Positions 44,811 through 54,272 of a stretch of 64,000 bases of DNA are shown one piece after another; the first letter of the stretch is position 1; every line of letters begins with the position of its first letter. The notes under the pieces were generated by a model. That model was not told the origin of the DNA, ran no database searches, and was given only the letters and a program-made list of their open reading frames with translations. Source of the DNA: Salimicrobium halophilum (GTDB lineage Bacteria > Bacillota > Bacilli > Bacillales > Halobacillaceae); the NCBI RefSeq assembly GCF_900100295.1, contig NZ_FNEV01000001.1, positions 496,001 to 560,000 of the forward strand. The letters are read 5' to 3'. The position numbers and the translations under genes were made by a program.

Positions 44811-44849
44811 ATTATACATCTAATTCCATTCGGATAAACAAATTCCTTC
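44811..44849 (-). promoter_or_regulatory. sigma-H and sigma-A promoter signals of ftsAZ
   Basis: Minus strand GAAGGAATT (44841-44849), 11-base spacer, ATGGAATTA (44821-44829) fits the sigma-H pattern RnAGGAwWW and RnnGAATww. Directly downstream TATAAT (44811-44816) is a sigma-A -10 with a weak -35. B. subtilis ftsAZ likewise has sigma-H and sigma-A promoters, serving polar division in sporulation. Confidence 0.65.
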
Positions 44850-44862
44850 TTTTTTTCCTTTG

Positions 44863-45705
44863 TTACTCTTCAGAAGTATTCTCCTCGAGTTCCGATGTGT
44901 CTTCACTTTGTTCGCTTTGTTCGCTTTTTTCGTTCTCTTCATTCTCCCCTTGACCACTTTCGGTTTCGGATGGTTCAAAGTACGTGCCCACTCCGATGTG
45001 AATCACACCTCTGGCATCAGGGTTCAGCTGTGCTACGATGGATGGGTAGCTCGGCATTTTTTCAGCAAAGTATCGCATAGAAGCCAGAACCGTATAACCG
45101 TCGTTCATGTATAATCGAACTTTGTCCCACTCTTCATCTTCTACCCAGTGTACTTCCGAAATCAGACTGGAGATGCTTGGAGGAAGCTCACTAATTTCAG
45201 CAGCCATTTCTTTAAGGTTCTCTTCTTTAGTGAACCCTGAAAGGACAGGAGCGTCTCCTCCTGGATGATCCACTCTCTTATCGAGAATGTTTCCATTTTC
45301 GAGAATAGGTGCATAAGATTCTTCTTCCTCCACATAAGCTACCCTGTCTCTTTCATCAACAGTGATCGTGACAGTAGCCGGGAAACTTCTATTGATGGTT
45401 GCATCCTTCACCTCGGGATGTGTCATAAGAGCTTCCCTGACAGAATTGCGGTCCACGGACCACAAATTATTGTCTTCCGTTATTCCACTTAATTCCCTGA
45501 TTTCTTCTTCTGCCACTTCCTCTTCTCCGTTCACCTCTATAGTAGCGACGTTACTGAGCGGGGATTGAAGATAAATAACGACTCCAATCAGCAAGAAAAG
45601 GATGGTCAAGTACAAGATCAGTTGTCGATTCACTTTTCTCTTTCGTCGTTGTTTCAGTTGAGGAATTCGTTCTTCAATCGATACAACATTTTTTTCTTTC
45701 TTCAT
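44863..45705 (-). CDS. divIB: Cell division protein DivIB (FtsQ)
   Basis: Bitopic divisome protein that works with DivIC and FtsL in septal synthesis. Short basic cytoplasmic segment, transmembrane helix about residues 26-44 (LILYLTILFLLIGVVIYLQ), POTRA domain (SNVATIEVNGEEEVAEEEIRELSGI...), beta domain, and a very acidic Ser/Glu/Gln tail from about residue 245. 280 residues. The ATG follows AAGGGGATTCTTAG. It is preceded by a terminator, and TATAAT at about 45769-45774 may be its -10. murB and murG, usual upstream neighbours, are absent. Confidence 0.93.
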   Translation of the reverse strand: MKKEKNVVSIEERIPQLKQRRKRKVNRQLILYLTILFLLIGVVIYLQSPLSNVATIEVNGEEEVAEEEIRELSGITEDNNLWSVDRNSVREALMTHPEVKDATINRSFPATVTITVDERDRVAYVEEEESYAPILENGNILDKRVDHPGGDAPVLSGFTKEENLKEMAAEISELPPSISSLISEVHWVEDEEWDKVRLYMNDGYTVLASMRYFAEKMPSYPSIVAQLNPDARGVIHIGVGTYFEPSETESGQGENEENEKSEQSEQSEDTSELEENTSEE

Positions 45706-45818
45706 CTAAGAATCCCCTTATGTACGGGTAGGCTTCATACCCAGCCAGTATAGATGTATTTCACTTTATTATAGCATATGTAAACGCCCCTACGTAGACG
45801 GTAATGCGAGGAAATCGA

Positions 45819-45847
45819 AAAAAATAGGAGCATTCTCACATGCTCCT
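45819..45847 (-). terminator. Rho-independent terminator after spoVE
   Basis: Minus strand AGGAGCAT, six-base loop, ATGCTCCT followed by ATTTTTTTC lies 31 bases past the spoVE stop. It separates the mra/mur genes from divIB. Confidence 0.88.
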
Positions 45848-45877
45848 CTTCCCTAACCTTCTTTTTCGTAAACATTG

Positions 45878-46969
45878 TTAATTCTTCGCGTTCCCGCTTA
45901 CACGTAGTACGAGTCCAAGCGAAGCCAGTGTCACTGTCAAAGATGAACCTCCGTAACTGATCAAAGGTAGTGTTATGCCGGTGACAGGTATCAAACCGAT
46001 CACAACGCTTATATTTATACCTACCTGGATTACGACCATACCTACGACACCAGCGGCAATGAAAGACGAAAACATATCCGGCGAATAGATAGCAGTTATG
46101 AAACCTCTCCACATCAATAGGAAGAATAAGGCCAACAGGGTCGAAGCACCAATAAACCCTAGCTCTTCGGCGATGACAGAAAATATGAAATCCGTCTGAG
46201 GTTCCGGAAGATAATAATACTTTTGTATACTTCTTCCGAGCCCCGTACCGAACAAACCTCCAGGCCCCACTGCGTAGAGGGATTGAATAATCTGAAAACC
46301 CGTGCCGAGAGGGTCCTCCCAGGGGTTGAGATAGGCAGTCAACCGATCGATTCTGTAAGGGGCGGAAGCGATCAGCCCGACCAGCCCTGCAAGTGCCAGA
46401 CCGGCCAAAGCGAAAAAATAACGCATTCTGCTTCCAGCAATAACGAGCAGCACCATACCTGTTCCGAACAACACTGTCCCCGTTCCGAGGTCGGGCTGAA
46501 GCATAATCAGCAGGAAAGGAAGTATCGTCATCACTAACGCCGGTAAAAAAACACGCTGAAAAGATTGAACGTCCTTATAGTTTGTCGCCAAAAACCTTGC
46601 AAGCGCAAGAATGACACCAAGCTTCATGAATTCCGCAGGCTGAATACTGAAAATACCTATACCAATCCAGCTTCTTGCCCCACCGCGCACCATCCCGACT
46701 CCCGGAATAAGCACTGCTGCCATGCAAATCAGGCACGCGATATAAATATGATAAGCATACTTGTCCCAAAAACTTATCGGAATCCTTTGTACCAGGGCCA
46801 TCATCGCAATTCCCAACCCTGCAAAAAGCAATTGACGCTTGGCGTAATAAAAAGAATCATCGAATTTATACATCGACCAAGCTGAGGAGGAACTGTACAC
46901 CATCACCACCCCCGCTCCGACGATAACCAGAATCAGTAGAAGAAGGAAACGATCACAACGTTTAAACAA
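45878..46969 (-). CDS. spoVE: SEDS-family peptidoglycan polymerase SpoVE/FtsW
   Basis: Polytopic SEDS glycosyltransferase that polymerises lipid II together with a class B PBP; SpoVE acts with SpoVD in spore cortex synthesis. Strong similarity to B. subtilis SpoVE: YKFDDSFYYAKRQLLFAG, RSWIGIGIFSIQPAEFMKLG, QPDLGTGTVLFGTG, YLNPWEDPLGTGFQIIQSLY and TGITLPLISYGGSS. About 363 residues. The start is taken as TTG (MFKRCDRFLLLL) because GGAGG lies eight bases upstream; a GTG at 46999 is alternative. With no other SEDS gene in view it could also serve as FtsW. Confidence 0.9.
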   Translation of the reverse strand: MFKRCDRFLLLLILVIVGAGVVMVYSSSSAWSMYKFDDSFYYAKRQLLFAGLGIAMMALVQRIPISFWDKYAYHIYIACLICMAAVLIPGVGMVRGGARSWIGIGIFSIQPAEFMKLGVILALARFLATNYKDVQSFQRVFLPALVMTILPFLLIMLQPDLGTGTVLFGTGMVLLVIAGSRMRYFFALAGLALAGLVGLIASAPYRIDRLTAYLNPWEDPLGTGFQIIQSLYAVGPGGLFGTGLGRSIQKYYYLPEPQTDFIFSVIAEELGFIGASTLLALFFLLMWRGFITAIYSPDMFSSFIAAGVVGMVVIQVGINISVVIGLIPVTGITLPLISYGGSSLTVTLASLGLVLRVSGNAKN

Positions 46970-47019
46970 AAACCCCACCTCCGTAAAGAGCCAGGGCACA
47001 TGTTGTCCATAAGCCCCTA

Positions 47020-48360
47020 CTAAAGCTTATGAACAGCCGCTATGAATTTATTACCTCTCTCCTCAAACGTCCGATACTGGTCCCAGCTGGCACACGCCGG
47101 AGAGAGAAGGATGACGTCACCCTTCAATGAAACTCTATAAGCCGCTTCTACTGCATCTTCCATCGTCTCTACAGATACAAAGGGGATATCAGAATCCCGG
47201 GCAAGCGCTTCAAGTTTGCCGGCAGTTTCCCCGAAAAGGACAAAATGTTTCACTTTAGGGAGATATGGAATGAGTTCATCGAACGCATTTCCTCGATCGA
47301 GCCCTCCTGCAAGCAGCACGACAGGCTCTGGAAATGCTTGTAACGCATGACTGGTCGCTCTGATATTAGTCGCTTTCGAGTCATTATAGAAGAAGCGTTC
47401 GTACTTCTTGTCTACGTACTGCAAACGGTGAGAAACCCCTGCGAACTCATAGAGCACAGCTTGAACGGCTTCATTCGAAACTCCGAGACATTTACAGGCA
47501 GCAACGGCGGCAAGACAATTCTGTATGTTATGTTCCCCGACGAGGACGATTTCCCCTCTTTCTGCAACGATTTCTTCTTTGTAATAGATAAACGAATCGT
47601 CCGCCCAGGCACCATTCTTATCCTGATAAAGAGAAAAAGGAACGCCTTTTGCCTGAGTCTTCGTTTTATAGCTTTCTACGAGCCTGTCATCTGCATTGTA
47701 AACGAAGCAATCTTCATCGGATTGGTTGTTCAGGATATTGGCTTTGGCAGCCTGATAGTTCTCCCGGGTTTTATGATAATCAAGATGGCTGTCAAAAAGG
47801 TTGAGCCACACTGCTACGTCTGCACGGAATTTCTCAATGCCGAGCAATTGAAAAGAGGATAGCTCGATTACCATGATATCCGAATCGTCGGTACGCTGAG
47901 CCACCTCACAGGCGACCTCTCCTATATTACCTGCAACATGCACTCTCCGGTTGTCCGCTTCAAGAATGCGGTGCACAAGCGTTGTCGTCGTCGTTTTTCC
48001 ATTAGAACCCGTAATGCCGATCACAGGCCCTTCATGCAAGTAAGCTGTGAGTTCCACCTCTGTCACTACGGTGATGCCACGTTCTACAGCCTCTGCTATC
48101 AATTCATTTTCATAAGGGATTCCCGGGTTCTTGACGACAACATCCGTTTCATCCAGAAGTTCCAAGGGGTGACTGCCTGTTACAAGAGAGACCCCCATCC
48201 GTTTAAGCTGCCCGGCTTCCTTACTCCCCTCTGATGTATTCAAATCATTGACCGTGGTGCGGACGCCGCTTTTTTGAAGAATTGCAGCTGCTGCGAACCC
48301 GCTTTTGGCTAATCCAACCACCAGCGCGCGCTCATATGGAAAGTTCTTCAACTGTTTCAT
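47020..48360 (-). CDS. murD: UDP-N-acetylmuramoyl-L-alanine--D-glutamate ligase MurD
   Basis: Adds D-Glu to UDP-MurNAc-L-Ala in the cytoplasm. N-terminal Rossmann segment [20 protein letters not shown] site [19 protein letters not shown] near residue 115, and [17 protein letters not shown] near 320 with ligand-binding C-terminal domain. About 446 residues. The ATG overlaps the mraY stop (ATGA). Confidence 0.97.
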   Translation of the reverse strand: MKQLKNFPYERALVVGLAKSGFAAAAILQKSGVRTTVNDLNTSEGSKEAGQLKRMGVSLVTGSHPLELLDETDVVVKNPGIPYENELIAEAVERGITVVTEVELTAYLHEGPVIGITGSNGKTTTTTLVHRILEADNRRVHVAGNIGEVACEVAQRTDDSDIMVIELSSFQLLGIEKFRADVAVWLNLFDSHLDYHKTRENYQAAKANILNNQSDEDCFVYNADDRLVESYKTKTQAKGVPFSLYQDKNGAWADDSFIYYKEEIVAERGEIVLVGEHNIQNCLAAVAACKCLGVSNEAVQAVLYEFAGVSHRLQYVDKKYERFFYNDSKATNIRATSHALQAFPEPVVLLAGGLDRGNAFDELIPYLPKVKHFVLFGETAGKLEALARDSDIPFVSVETMEDAVEAAYRVSLKGDVILLSPACASWDQYRTFEERGNKFIAAVHKL

Positions 48361-49343
48361 CCGACCATCACCTCCATCGAAACTCCGAGGATAGCGAATA
48401 GAAGACCTGCAATCCAAAAGGCGGTTACCACTTTCCATTCCGACCATCCCTTCAGTTCATAATGGTGATGAAGAGGACTCATTCGAAACACACGTTTTCC
48501 GGTTGTTTTATAAGAAAGGACTTGAATGATGACAGACAAGGTCTCCAGTACAAATACTCCTCCCACGATGATCAAGAGAAGTTCCATTTTCAAGAGGATG
48601 GCGACCATAGCAATAGCCGCTCCGAGAGCCAGGGAACCTGTATCCCCCATGAACACCTTCGCAGGATGAGCGTTAAACACGAGAAACCCGAGCAATGCTC
48701 CGATGACCGCTACCGTGAAGAGGGCCGTCTCTACGTCCCCCGCTACTGCCCATGCAAGGATTGCAAAAGCTCCGAATGCGATAGAAGCCGTCCCTGCAAG
48801 TAATCCATCCAGACCATCTGTCAGGTTGACGGCATTCGATCCGCCTACAAGCATCAATAAAAGCAGCACACCATAACCAGCTCCAAGGTCCACGGAGAGA
48901 GAGGTAGAAGGTATTTGTATGGATGTGTCAAATCCTCCGGTCATCAGGATGACGTATACAATAGCTGCTATCACGAGTTGCATAGCCATTTTCTGCTTAG
49001 AGGTCAGGCCGAGATTCCTTTTCTTTGCCACTTTAATGTAATCATCGAGAAATCCGATCAACCCGTACCCTAGCAGGACAATCAGAAGAAGTGTCGTTTC
49101 CATTCCGAGTCCATTCGCATAGAAGAATGGGAGGAATAAAACGATCGTCACCGTAACAGAAAAAAGCACCATCAAACCGCCCATGGTCGGCGTACCGCTT
49201 TTTTTCTGGTGTGAGGAAGGCCCTTCTTCACGGATTTCCTGTCCAAACTTCAACCTTCTCAAAAACGGGATGACCACAGGGAACAGGGCGACCGTAAGCA
49301 AAAAGGCGATTCCCATAATTGCAAGTAATAATAGTTCATTCAT
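48357..49343 (-). CDS. mraY: Phospho-N-acetylmuramoyl-pentapeptide-transferase MraY
   Basis: Membrane enzyme forming lipid I. About ten hydrophobic helices over 328 residues, with catalytic motifs [22 protein letters not shown] (Asp-Asp pair), [12 protein letters not shown] and [12 protein letters not shown], plus the [15 protein letters not shown] loop near the C terminus. The ATG follows GGAGGAAATACAGA. It lies between murF and murD. Confidence 0.97.
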   Translation of the reverse strand: MNELLLLAIMGIAFLLTVALFPVVIPFLRRLKFGQEIREEGPSSHQKKSGTPTMGGLMVLFSVTVTIVLFLPFFYANGLGMETTLLLIVLLGYGLIGFLDDYIKVAKKRNLGLTSKQKMAMQLVIAAIVYVILMTGGFDTSIQIPSTSLSVDLGAGYGVLLLLMLVGGSNAVNLTDGLDGLLAGTASIAFGAFAILAWAVAGDVETALFTVAVIGALLGFLVFNAHPAKVFMGDTGSLALGAAIAMVAILLKMELLLIIVGGVFVLETLSVIIQVLSYKTTGKRVFRMSPLHHHYELKGWSEWKVVTAFWIAGLLFAILGVSMEVMVG

Positions 49344-49377
49344 TTCTGTATTTCCTCCTTAAACCGATCAACCAACA

Positions 49378-50727
49378 TTATTCATTCGTAATAGCTGTCA
49401 CGACTTCTTCAAGTTTCATTCCGCGGGAAGCCTTCACAAGTACAACGCTGTCTTCTTGGAGCAGGCTTTTCAGTTTCTCTATCAATTCCTGTTTTTCTTT
49501 ATAATGAGCCGTTAGTACAGAAGAGAACCTCCTGGCCACTTCTTCTGTGATAGCTCTCGAATCCTCCCCGATCGATAATACAGCATCTATGTCAGGGGTT
49601 ACGGACTCTGCGACGCTGGCATGCAGTTCCCGGCTGTGATATCCGAGTTCGAACATATCTCCCAGCACGAGAATTTTGTGGGATTTAGCCTGATATTGTT
49701 TCAAAAAATCGATGACGGCTTTCATCGAAGTCGGGGAAGCATTGTACGTATCGTTGAAGACATGAGAGCCCTGCAACCCTAGTACCTTCTCCAGACGCAT
49801 CCCGGTCATCGTCAACTCCCCGAAGCCACTCTGGACTTCTTCCGGGTTCATACCGAGCTTTTCCGCAAGGGTCAATACGTAAACGGCATTCTTCACGTTA
49901 TGTTTTCCGACAAGGGGAAGGTCATAAGTGCTTCCTTCCACTTGAAAACGACTCCCCTCATCATGAAGAAGAATATTTTCCGCTTTTCTATCTACGTAAT
50001 CCGAAAACCCACAGGTGATTCCCTTCGTACCTGCGAGCAGTTTTTCATCCCCGTCATAAATAAGGAGACTGCTTTCCCTGAACCCGGCTGTGATTTCAAG
50101 CTTTGCTGTCGCTATATTCTCACGGCTCCCCAGATGTTCAATGTGAGACTCTCCTATATTCGTCACAATTCCGTAATGGGGGCGGGCGAGTTCACTCAAC
50201 ACTTCTATTTCCCCAGCTCTATTCATCCCCATTTCTAGCACAAGGACTTCCGTATTCTCCGGCATTGCAAAAACGGTGAGGGGCACACCGATATGATTAT
50301 TCAGGTTCCCCTTCGTGTAATGCGTCCGGAATTTCTTTCTTAGTACTGAAGCCGCCATATCCTTCGTTGTCGTTTTTCCATTTGATCCGGTAATCGCTAC
50401 GACAGTCGGTTCCACCCTACGAATATATTCATTCGCGAGCCGTTGCATCGCAGTGAGGGTATCCTCTACAAAAAACACCGGAAAATCCGTCGGAACGTAA
50501 GCAGGAAGGTCTATATCCTTTTGCCATAACGCCGCCACCGCTCCTTGCTCAATCGCTTTATCAAGGAAGGAGTGAGCATCAAAGTTCTCTCCTACAATCG
50601 GAATGAACAAACTTTTTCTTCCGGGGACCCTGGTATCAGTCATCACACTTTCGATGTGAATTCCTCTATGGGCATCCCCCTTGAAATCGTGGAACAGAGA
50701 GATCATCGTTTCTGTCGTCGTTATCAT
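49378..50727 (-). CDS. murF: UDP-N-acetylmuramoyl-tripeptide--D-alanyl-D-alanine ligase MurF
   Basis: Completes the pentapeptide precursor by adding D-Ala-D-Ala. ATP site [19 protein letters not shown] near residue 108, the conserved HIEHLGSRENIATAK region, NDTYNASPTSMKAVIDFL near 325 and GDMFELG. 449 residues. The ATG overlaps the murE stop. Its location between murE and mraY follows the general dcw order rather than that of B. subtilis, where murF lies elsewhere. Confidence 0.96.
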   Translation of the reverse strand: MITTTETMISLFHDFKGDAHRGIHIESVMTDTRVPGRKSLFIPIVGENFDAHSFLDKAIEQGAVAALWQKDIDLPAYVPTDFPVFFVEDTLTAMQRLANEYIRRVEPTVVAITGSNGKTTTKDMAASVLRKKFRTHYTKGNLNNHIGVPLTVFAMPENTEVLVLEMGMNRAGEIEVLSELARPHYGIVTNIGESHIEHLGSRENIATAKLEITAGFRESSLLIYDGDEKLLAGTKGITCGFSDYVDRKAENILLHDEGSRFQVEGSTYDLPLVGKHNVKNAVYVLTLAEKLGMNPEEVQSGFGELTMTGMRLEKVLGLQGSHVFNDTYNASPTSMKAVIDFLKQYQAKSHKILVLGDMFELGYHSRELHASVAESVTPDIDAVLSIGEDSRAITEEVARRFSSVLTAHYKEKQELIEKLKSLLQEDSVVLVKASRGMKLEEVVTAITNE

Positions 50728-52190
50728 GTTTCTTCCCTCCTACCTGTAACAGCTTCCTTTGCGACTTTACGGTCGTCAAAATCTGTTTTTACACCATCTA
50801 TTTCCTGATACGTTTCATGTCCTTTTCCGGCTATGAGCAAGACATCTTTCTCCTGGCAGGAAGACACCGCCCGGGCAATCGCCTGTTTACGATCCGTGAT
50901 TCTCTGGAAGCCTCCGCTCAGGTGAAGGGTCATATCGTCAAGGATTTGTTCGGGGTCTTCGGATCTCGGATTGTCAGACGTAAAATACACATCATCCGCC
51001 ATCTCCATCGCTATATCAGCCATCTGCGGACGCTTCTCCCTGTCTCTGTCTCCCCCGCAACCGACGACCACTCTAACTTCTCCTTCACAAACCTTGCGTA
51101 AGGTACTCAATACATTTTTCAAGGAATCCGGTGTATGCGCATAGTCGACGACAATTCCATAGTTCTGACCTGCAAGGACAGGTTCAAGTCTTCCAGGTAC
51201 CCCCTTCGTTTTCTGAAAGGCACGAGCAATCACTTCAAGTGATATGCCACTGGCAATAGCGGCCCCTGCAGCTGCCAGCATATTATAGATACTGAATTCA
51301 CCCATGAGCCCGCTGCTTATGTCGACGGTTCCTACTGGTGTGACCATCGTAAAGGAAACGCCGGTCTCATTCGACACAATATTCCGGACATGTATATCTC
51401 CATGCTCGAGACCATAGGTAAGAACCGGCTGAGCTGTCGACCTTATCAGCATCTCTCCGGCAGGATCGTCTGTATTGACGACGGCATATTTCTCTCTTCC
51501 TTGTTCGTAATGGTTACCAAGCTGAGAAAATAGCAGAGATTTGGCACGCAGATAGTCATCCATATCTTTATGGTAATCAAGATGATCCTGGCTCAAGTTT
51601 GTAAAGACCGCTATATTAAAGTCGAGTCCATAGACCCTTCCTTGATCAAGGGCATGGGAGGATACCTCCATCATCGCCGCATCTACTCCTTCTTCCTTCA
51701 TCGTGTGGAAGAAATCGTGAAGCGTAACAGAATCCGGCGTAGTGTTCGCCACATCATAGGACTGTTCATTGATTTTCGTTTGAATCGTTCCGATCACTCC
51801 GGTGGAGCTTCGATTCTCCGTAAAGATCTCATCCAAAAGATACGTAATCGTCGTTTTCCCATTGGTACCGGTAACACCGATCAAGTGCATGTCACGGGTC
51901 GGGTTATCGTAGTAGTAAGAAGCGAGTTGAGCCATAACACGTTTCGTATCACTCACTACGATAAGGGGAACATCCACTTCCACAAATTCTTCTGCTACGA
52001 TTGCCGCAGCCCCATTTCTTATAGCTGAAGGTATGTATCGATGCCCATCCGTCTCGAAACCTCTGATAGACATGAATAGATCCCCCGGCTTTACCTGCCG
52101 GGAGTCCATCGTAATGCCTGTTATATTCGTTTCCTGATCTCCGAATCGTTTATAAAACGGTACGGAAGTAAGTAATTGATCCAAATTCAT
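50724..52190 (-). CDS. murE: UDP-MurNAc-L-Ala-D-Glu:meso-diaminopimelate ligase MurE
   Basis: Adds the third stem residue. ATP site LIGVTGTNGKTTITYLLDEIF, substrate loop NTTPDSVTLHDFF, and the DNPR motif in FTSDNPRSEDPEQILDD, which specifies meso-DAP rather than lysine. About 488 residues from the ATG of MNLDQLLTSVPFY, with AGGA eight bases upstream; the open frame upstream is not homologous. A TATAAT in the 104-base gap after spoVD suggests a separate murE promoter, with no clear -35. Confidence 0.96.
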   Translation of the reverse strand: MNLDQLLTSVPFYKRFGDQETNITGITMDSRQVKPGDLFMSIRGFETDGHRYIPSAIRNGAAAIVAEEFVEVDVPLIVVSDTKRVMAQLASYYYDNPTRDMHLIGVTGTNGKTTITYLLDEIFTENRSSTGVIGTIQTKINEQSYDVANTTPDSVTLHDFFHTMKEEGVDAAMMEVSSHALDQGRVYGLDFNIAVFTNLSQDHLDYHKDMDDYLRAKSLLFSQLGNHYEQGREKYAVVNTDDPAGEMLIRSTAQPVLTYGLEHGDIHVRNIVSNETGVSFTMVTPVGTVDISSGLMGEFSIYNMLAAAGAAIASGISLEVIARAFQKTKGVPGRLEPVLAGQNYGIVVDYAHTPDSLKNVLSTLRKVCEGEVRVVVGCGGDRDREKRPQMADIAMEMADDVYFTSDNPRSEDPEQILDDMTLHLSGGFQRITDRKQAIARAVSSCQEKDVLLIAGKGHETYQEIDGVKTDFDDRKVAKEAVTGRREET

Positions 52191-52294
52191 CTCATTCATC
52201 CTAACTTTCTTAGTAAAAAACACATTCTTTCTTATTATATCAAAGATAGCTTCCTTTTGGTTACAAAAAATGAGTGTAGCGAAATCTGACTGTT

Positions 52295-54202
52295 TCAATC
52301 GCTGAGGTAAACACGAACGACAGTATCAGGTGGCACTTTAACTCCGGCCCGTGGAGCCTGATGGAACACACGGTCTCCTTCCCCCTCTGCTTCCACTCTC
52401 AAAGGTGTCAGCAGCTTGCTTAGAGAAGACTTCGATTCCCCTGTTATATCCGGTACTTCCACATATTCTTCTTCCGTCCACGTATAATCCTTCTCCAGCT
52501 GGTCCTCACGCTCTTCGATCCCCATCGCCCGTAAACTGTCCTCCATTATTTCCTTCACAATCGGTGCAGCGACAACCCCGCCGAACTGGACAGTATCTTT
52601 CGGGTTATCTACAGCCACGTAGACGACAATTTCCGGATCGTCGGCAGGTGCAAAGCCGATGAACGACACTATGTGATTATTCGTCATGTAAGTGCCGTCC
52701 GGTCCGACCTTCTGAGCCGTTCCGGTTTTCCCTCCCATCGGATATCCTTCAATGAAAGCGCTCCTCCCTGTACCTTTAGCAACGACTGACTCCAGAGCTT
52801 CCCTGATCTTCAGGGAAGTTTCCGTATCGATGATTTTACGTTCCGCTTTCGGTTCAAAAGCCTGGATCTCTTCACCTGTCTCAGAATCGATCCATGCTTT
52901 ACGGATAAATGGCTGAAAATACGTTCCCCCATTCACAGCCGCGGAAACGGCAGCTACCTGCTGAATCGGTGTGACCGATACGCCCTGACCGAAGCTCGTC
53001 GTCGCAAGCTCAATCGGACCAACCGCGTCTTCTTTGAAAAGGATGCCTTTGGCCTCTCCACTCAGGTCGATTCCTGTCTGCTTACCGAACCCGAAGTCCT
53101 TGATATACTTGTACAACGTCTCGACTCCAAGTCTTTCTCCCAGTTCGACGAAGCCGGGGTTGCAGGAATTCTGCACGACTTCCAAAAAGGATTGACTGCC
53201 GTGACCTCCGCCTTTCCAACAGCGCAATTTCGCGCCATTCACCTTCACGTGACCAGGATCATGGAAATGGCCATTATGAAGATCGACCACATCTTCCTGA
53301 AGAGCCGCGGCAAGTGTAATGATCTTAAAAGTGGATCCCGGCTCATAGGTGCTCCATACAGGCAAATTCCGATTATACACGGAAGGGTCTACCTCTGAGT
53401 ATTCCCCGGGATGGAAGGTGGGTCTCGAGGCCATCGCCAATATCTCTCCACTACCCGGGTCCATTGCAATCGCAATCTGACCGTCGGGATTATAAGTAGC
53501 TTCAGAGATATCCAGTTCTCTTTCCACGATTTCCTGGATGTCCCGATTGATGGTTAGTTTGAGGTCCTGTCCATCTTCCGGAGGATTATATTTATCCATA
53601 AGCCCTTCAAGTCTTTTACCTTTGGCATCAGAATAGAACGACAAGGAACCCGCCTCTCCTTCAAGGCGATCATTATAATAGGCTTCGAGTCCTGCCAGCC
53701 CCTGATTATCAATCCCACTGAAACCGACCACGTGGGATAAGAAAGCACCTTCGGGGTATTTCCTCTTGTAGTCTTTTGCGATGTATACACCTTCCATCCG
53801 TTCTTCTCTTAATTTCAGCACCTGTTCCTCCGTTATTTTGCGCCCTTCCGGATGAATGCGCTCCATAGACACCTGGTTCGTTACGTGACGATATGCTTTT
53901 TCTTTACTCATCTGGAGGATGTGAGCCAGGGTTTCTGCTGTTGTTTCTTTATCTTTGACTTGTCTTGGAACGACGATTACAGATGGAGCCGGTTGATTGC
54001 CGACTATAGTTCTGCCTTCCCTGTCCACGATTTTCCCACGTTCTGCTTCATAAACAATATCTCTTGTCCATAGCCCTTCCGCTTTTTCTTTCAGATCCTC
54101 ATGCTTTTCGAACTGGACATATCCGAGGCGTGTGATCATGATAAGAAATAATAGAAGGGCAGCAAAAAAAGCAGTGACTAACCGTTTCTTGATTACATAC
54201 AT
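52295..54202 (-). CDS. spoVD: Class B penicillin-binding protein SpoVD
   Basis: Sporulation-specific transpeptidase for the cortex, partner of SpoVE. N-terminal transmembrane helix (about residues 8-27), dimerisation domain, transpeptidase motifs SxxK in EPGSTFKIITLA near 290, SxN in QNSCNPGFVELG and KTG in MGGKTGTAQKV near 505, and one C-terminal PASTA domain (about 575-635). 635 residues. The assignment over a vegetative PBP rests on order (pbpB-spoVD-murE) and single PASTA. The ATG lies after AAAAGGAGAACTGAGATGCC. Confidence 0.94.
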   Translation of the reverse strand: MYVIKKRLVTAFFAALLLFLIMITRLGYVQFEKHEDLKEKAEGLWTRDIVYEAERGKIVDREGRTIVGNQPAPSVIVVPRQVKDKETTAETLAHILQMSKEKAYRHVTNQVSMERIHPEGRKITEEQVLKLREERMEGVYIAKDYKRKYPEGAFLSHVVGFSGIDNQGLAGLEAYYNDRLEGEAGSLSFYSDAKGKRLEGLMDKYNPPEDGQDLKLTINRDIQEIVERELDISEATYNPDGQIAIAMDPGSGEILAMASRPTFHPGEYSEVDPSVYNRNLPVWSTYEPGSTFKIITLAAALQEDVVDLHNGHFHDPGHVKVNGAKLRCWKGGGHGSQSFLEVVQNSCNPGFVELGERLGVETLYKYIKDFGFGKQTGIDLSGEAKGILFKEDAVGPIELATTSFGQGVSVTPIQQVAAVSAAVNGGTYFQPFIRKAWIDSETGEEIQAFEPKAERKIIDTETSLKIREALESVVAKGTGRSAFIEGYPMGGKTGTAQKVGPDGTYMTNNHIVSFIGFAPADDPEIVVYVAVDNPKDTVQFGGVVAAPIVKEIMEDSLRAMGIEEREDQLEKDYTWTEEEYVEVPDITGESKSSLSKLLTPLRVEAEGEGDRVFHQAPRAGVKVPPDTVVRVYLSD

Positions 54203-54272
54203 GGCATCTCAGTTCTCCTTTTGAGATTTGCTTGTACTTAATGTATGTATATCAAAAACGATTAGAACACTG

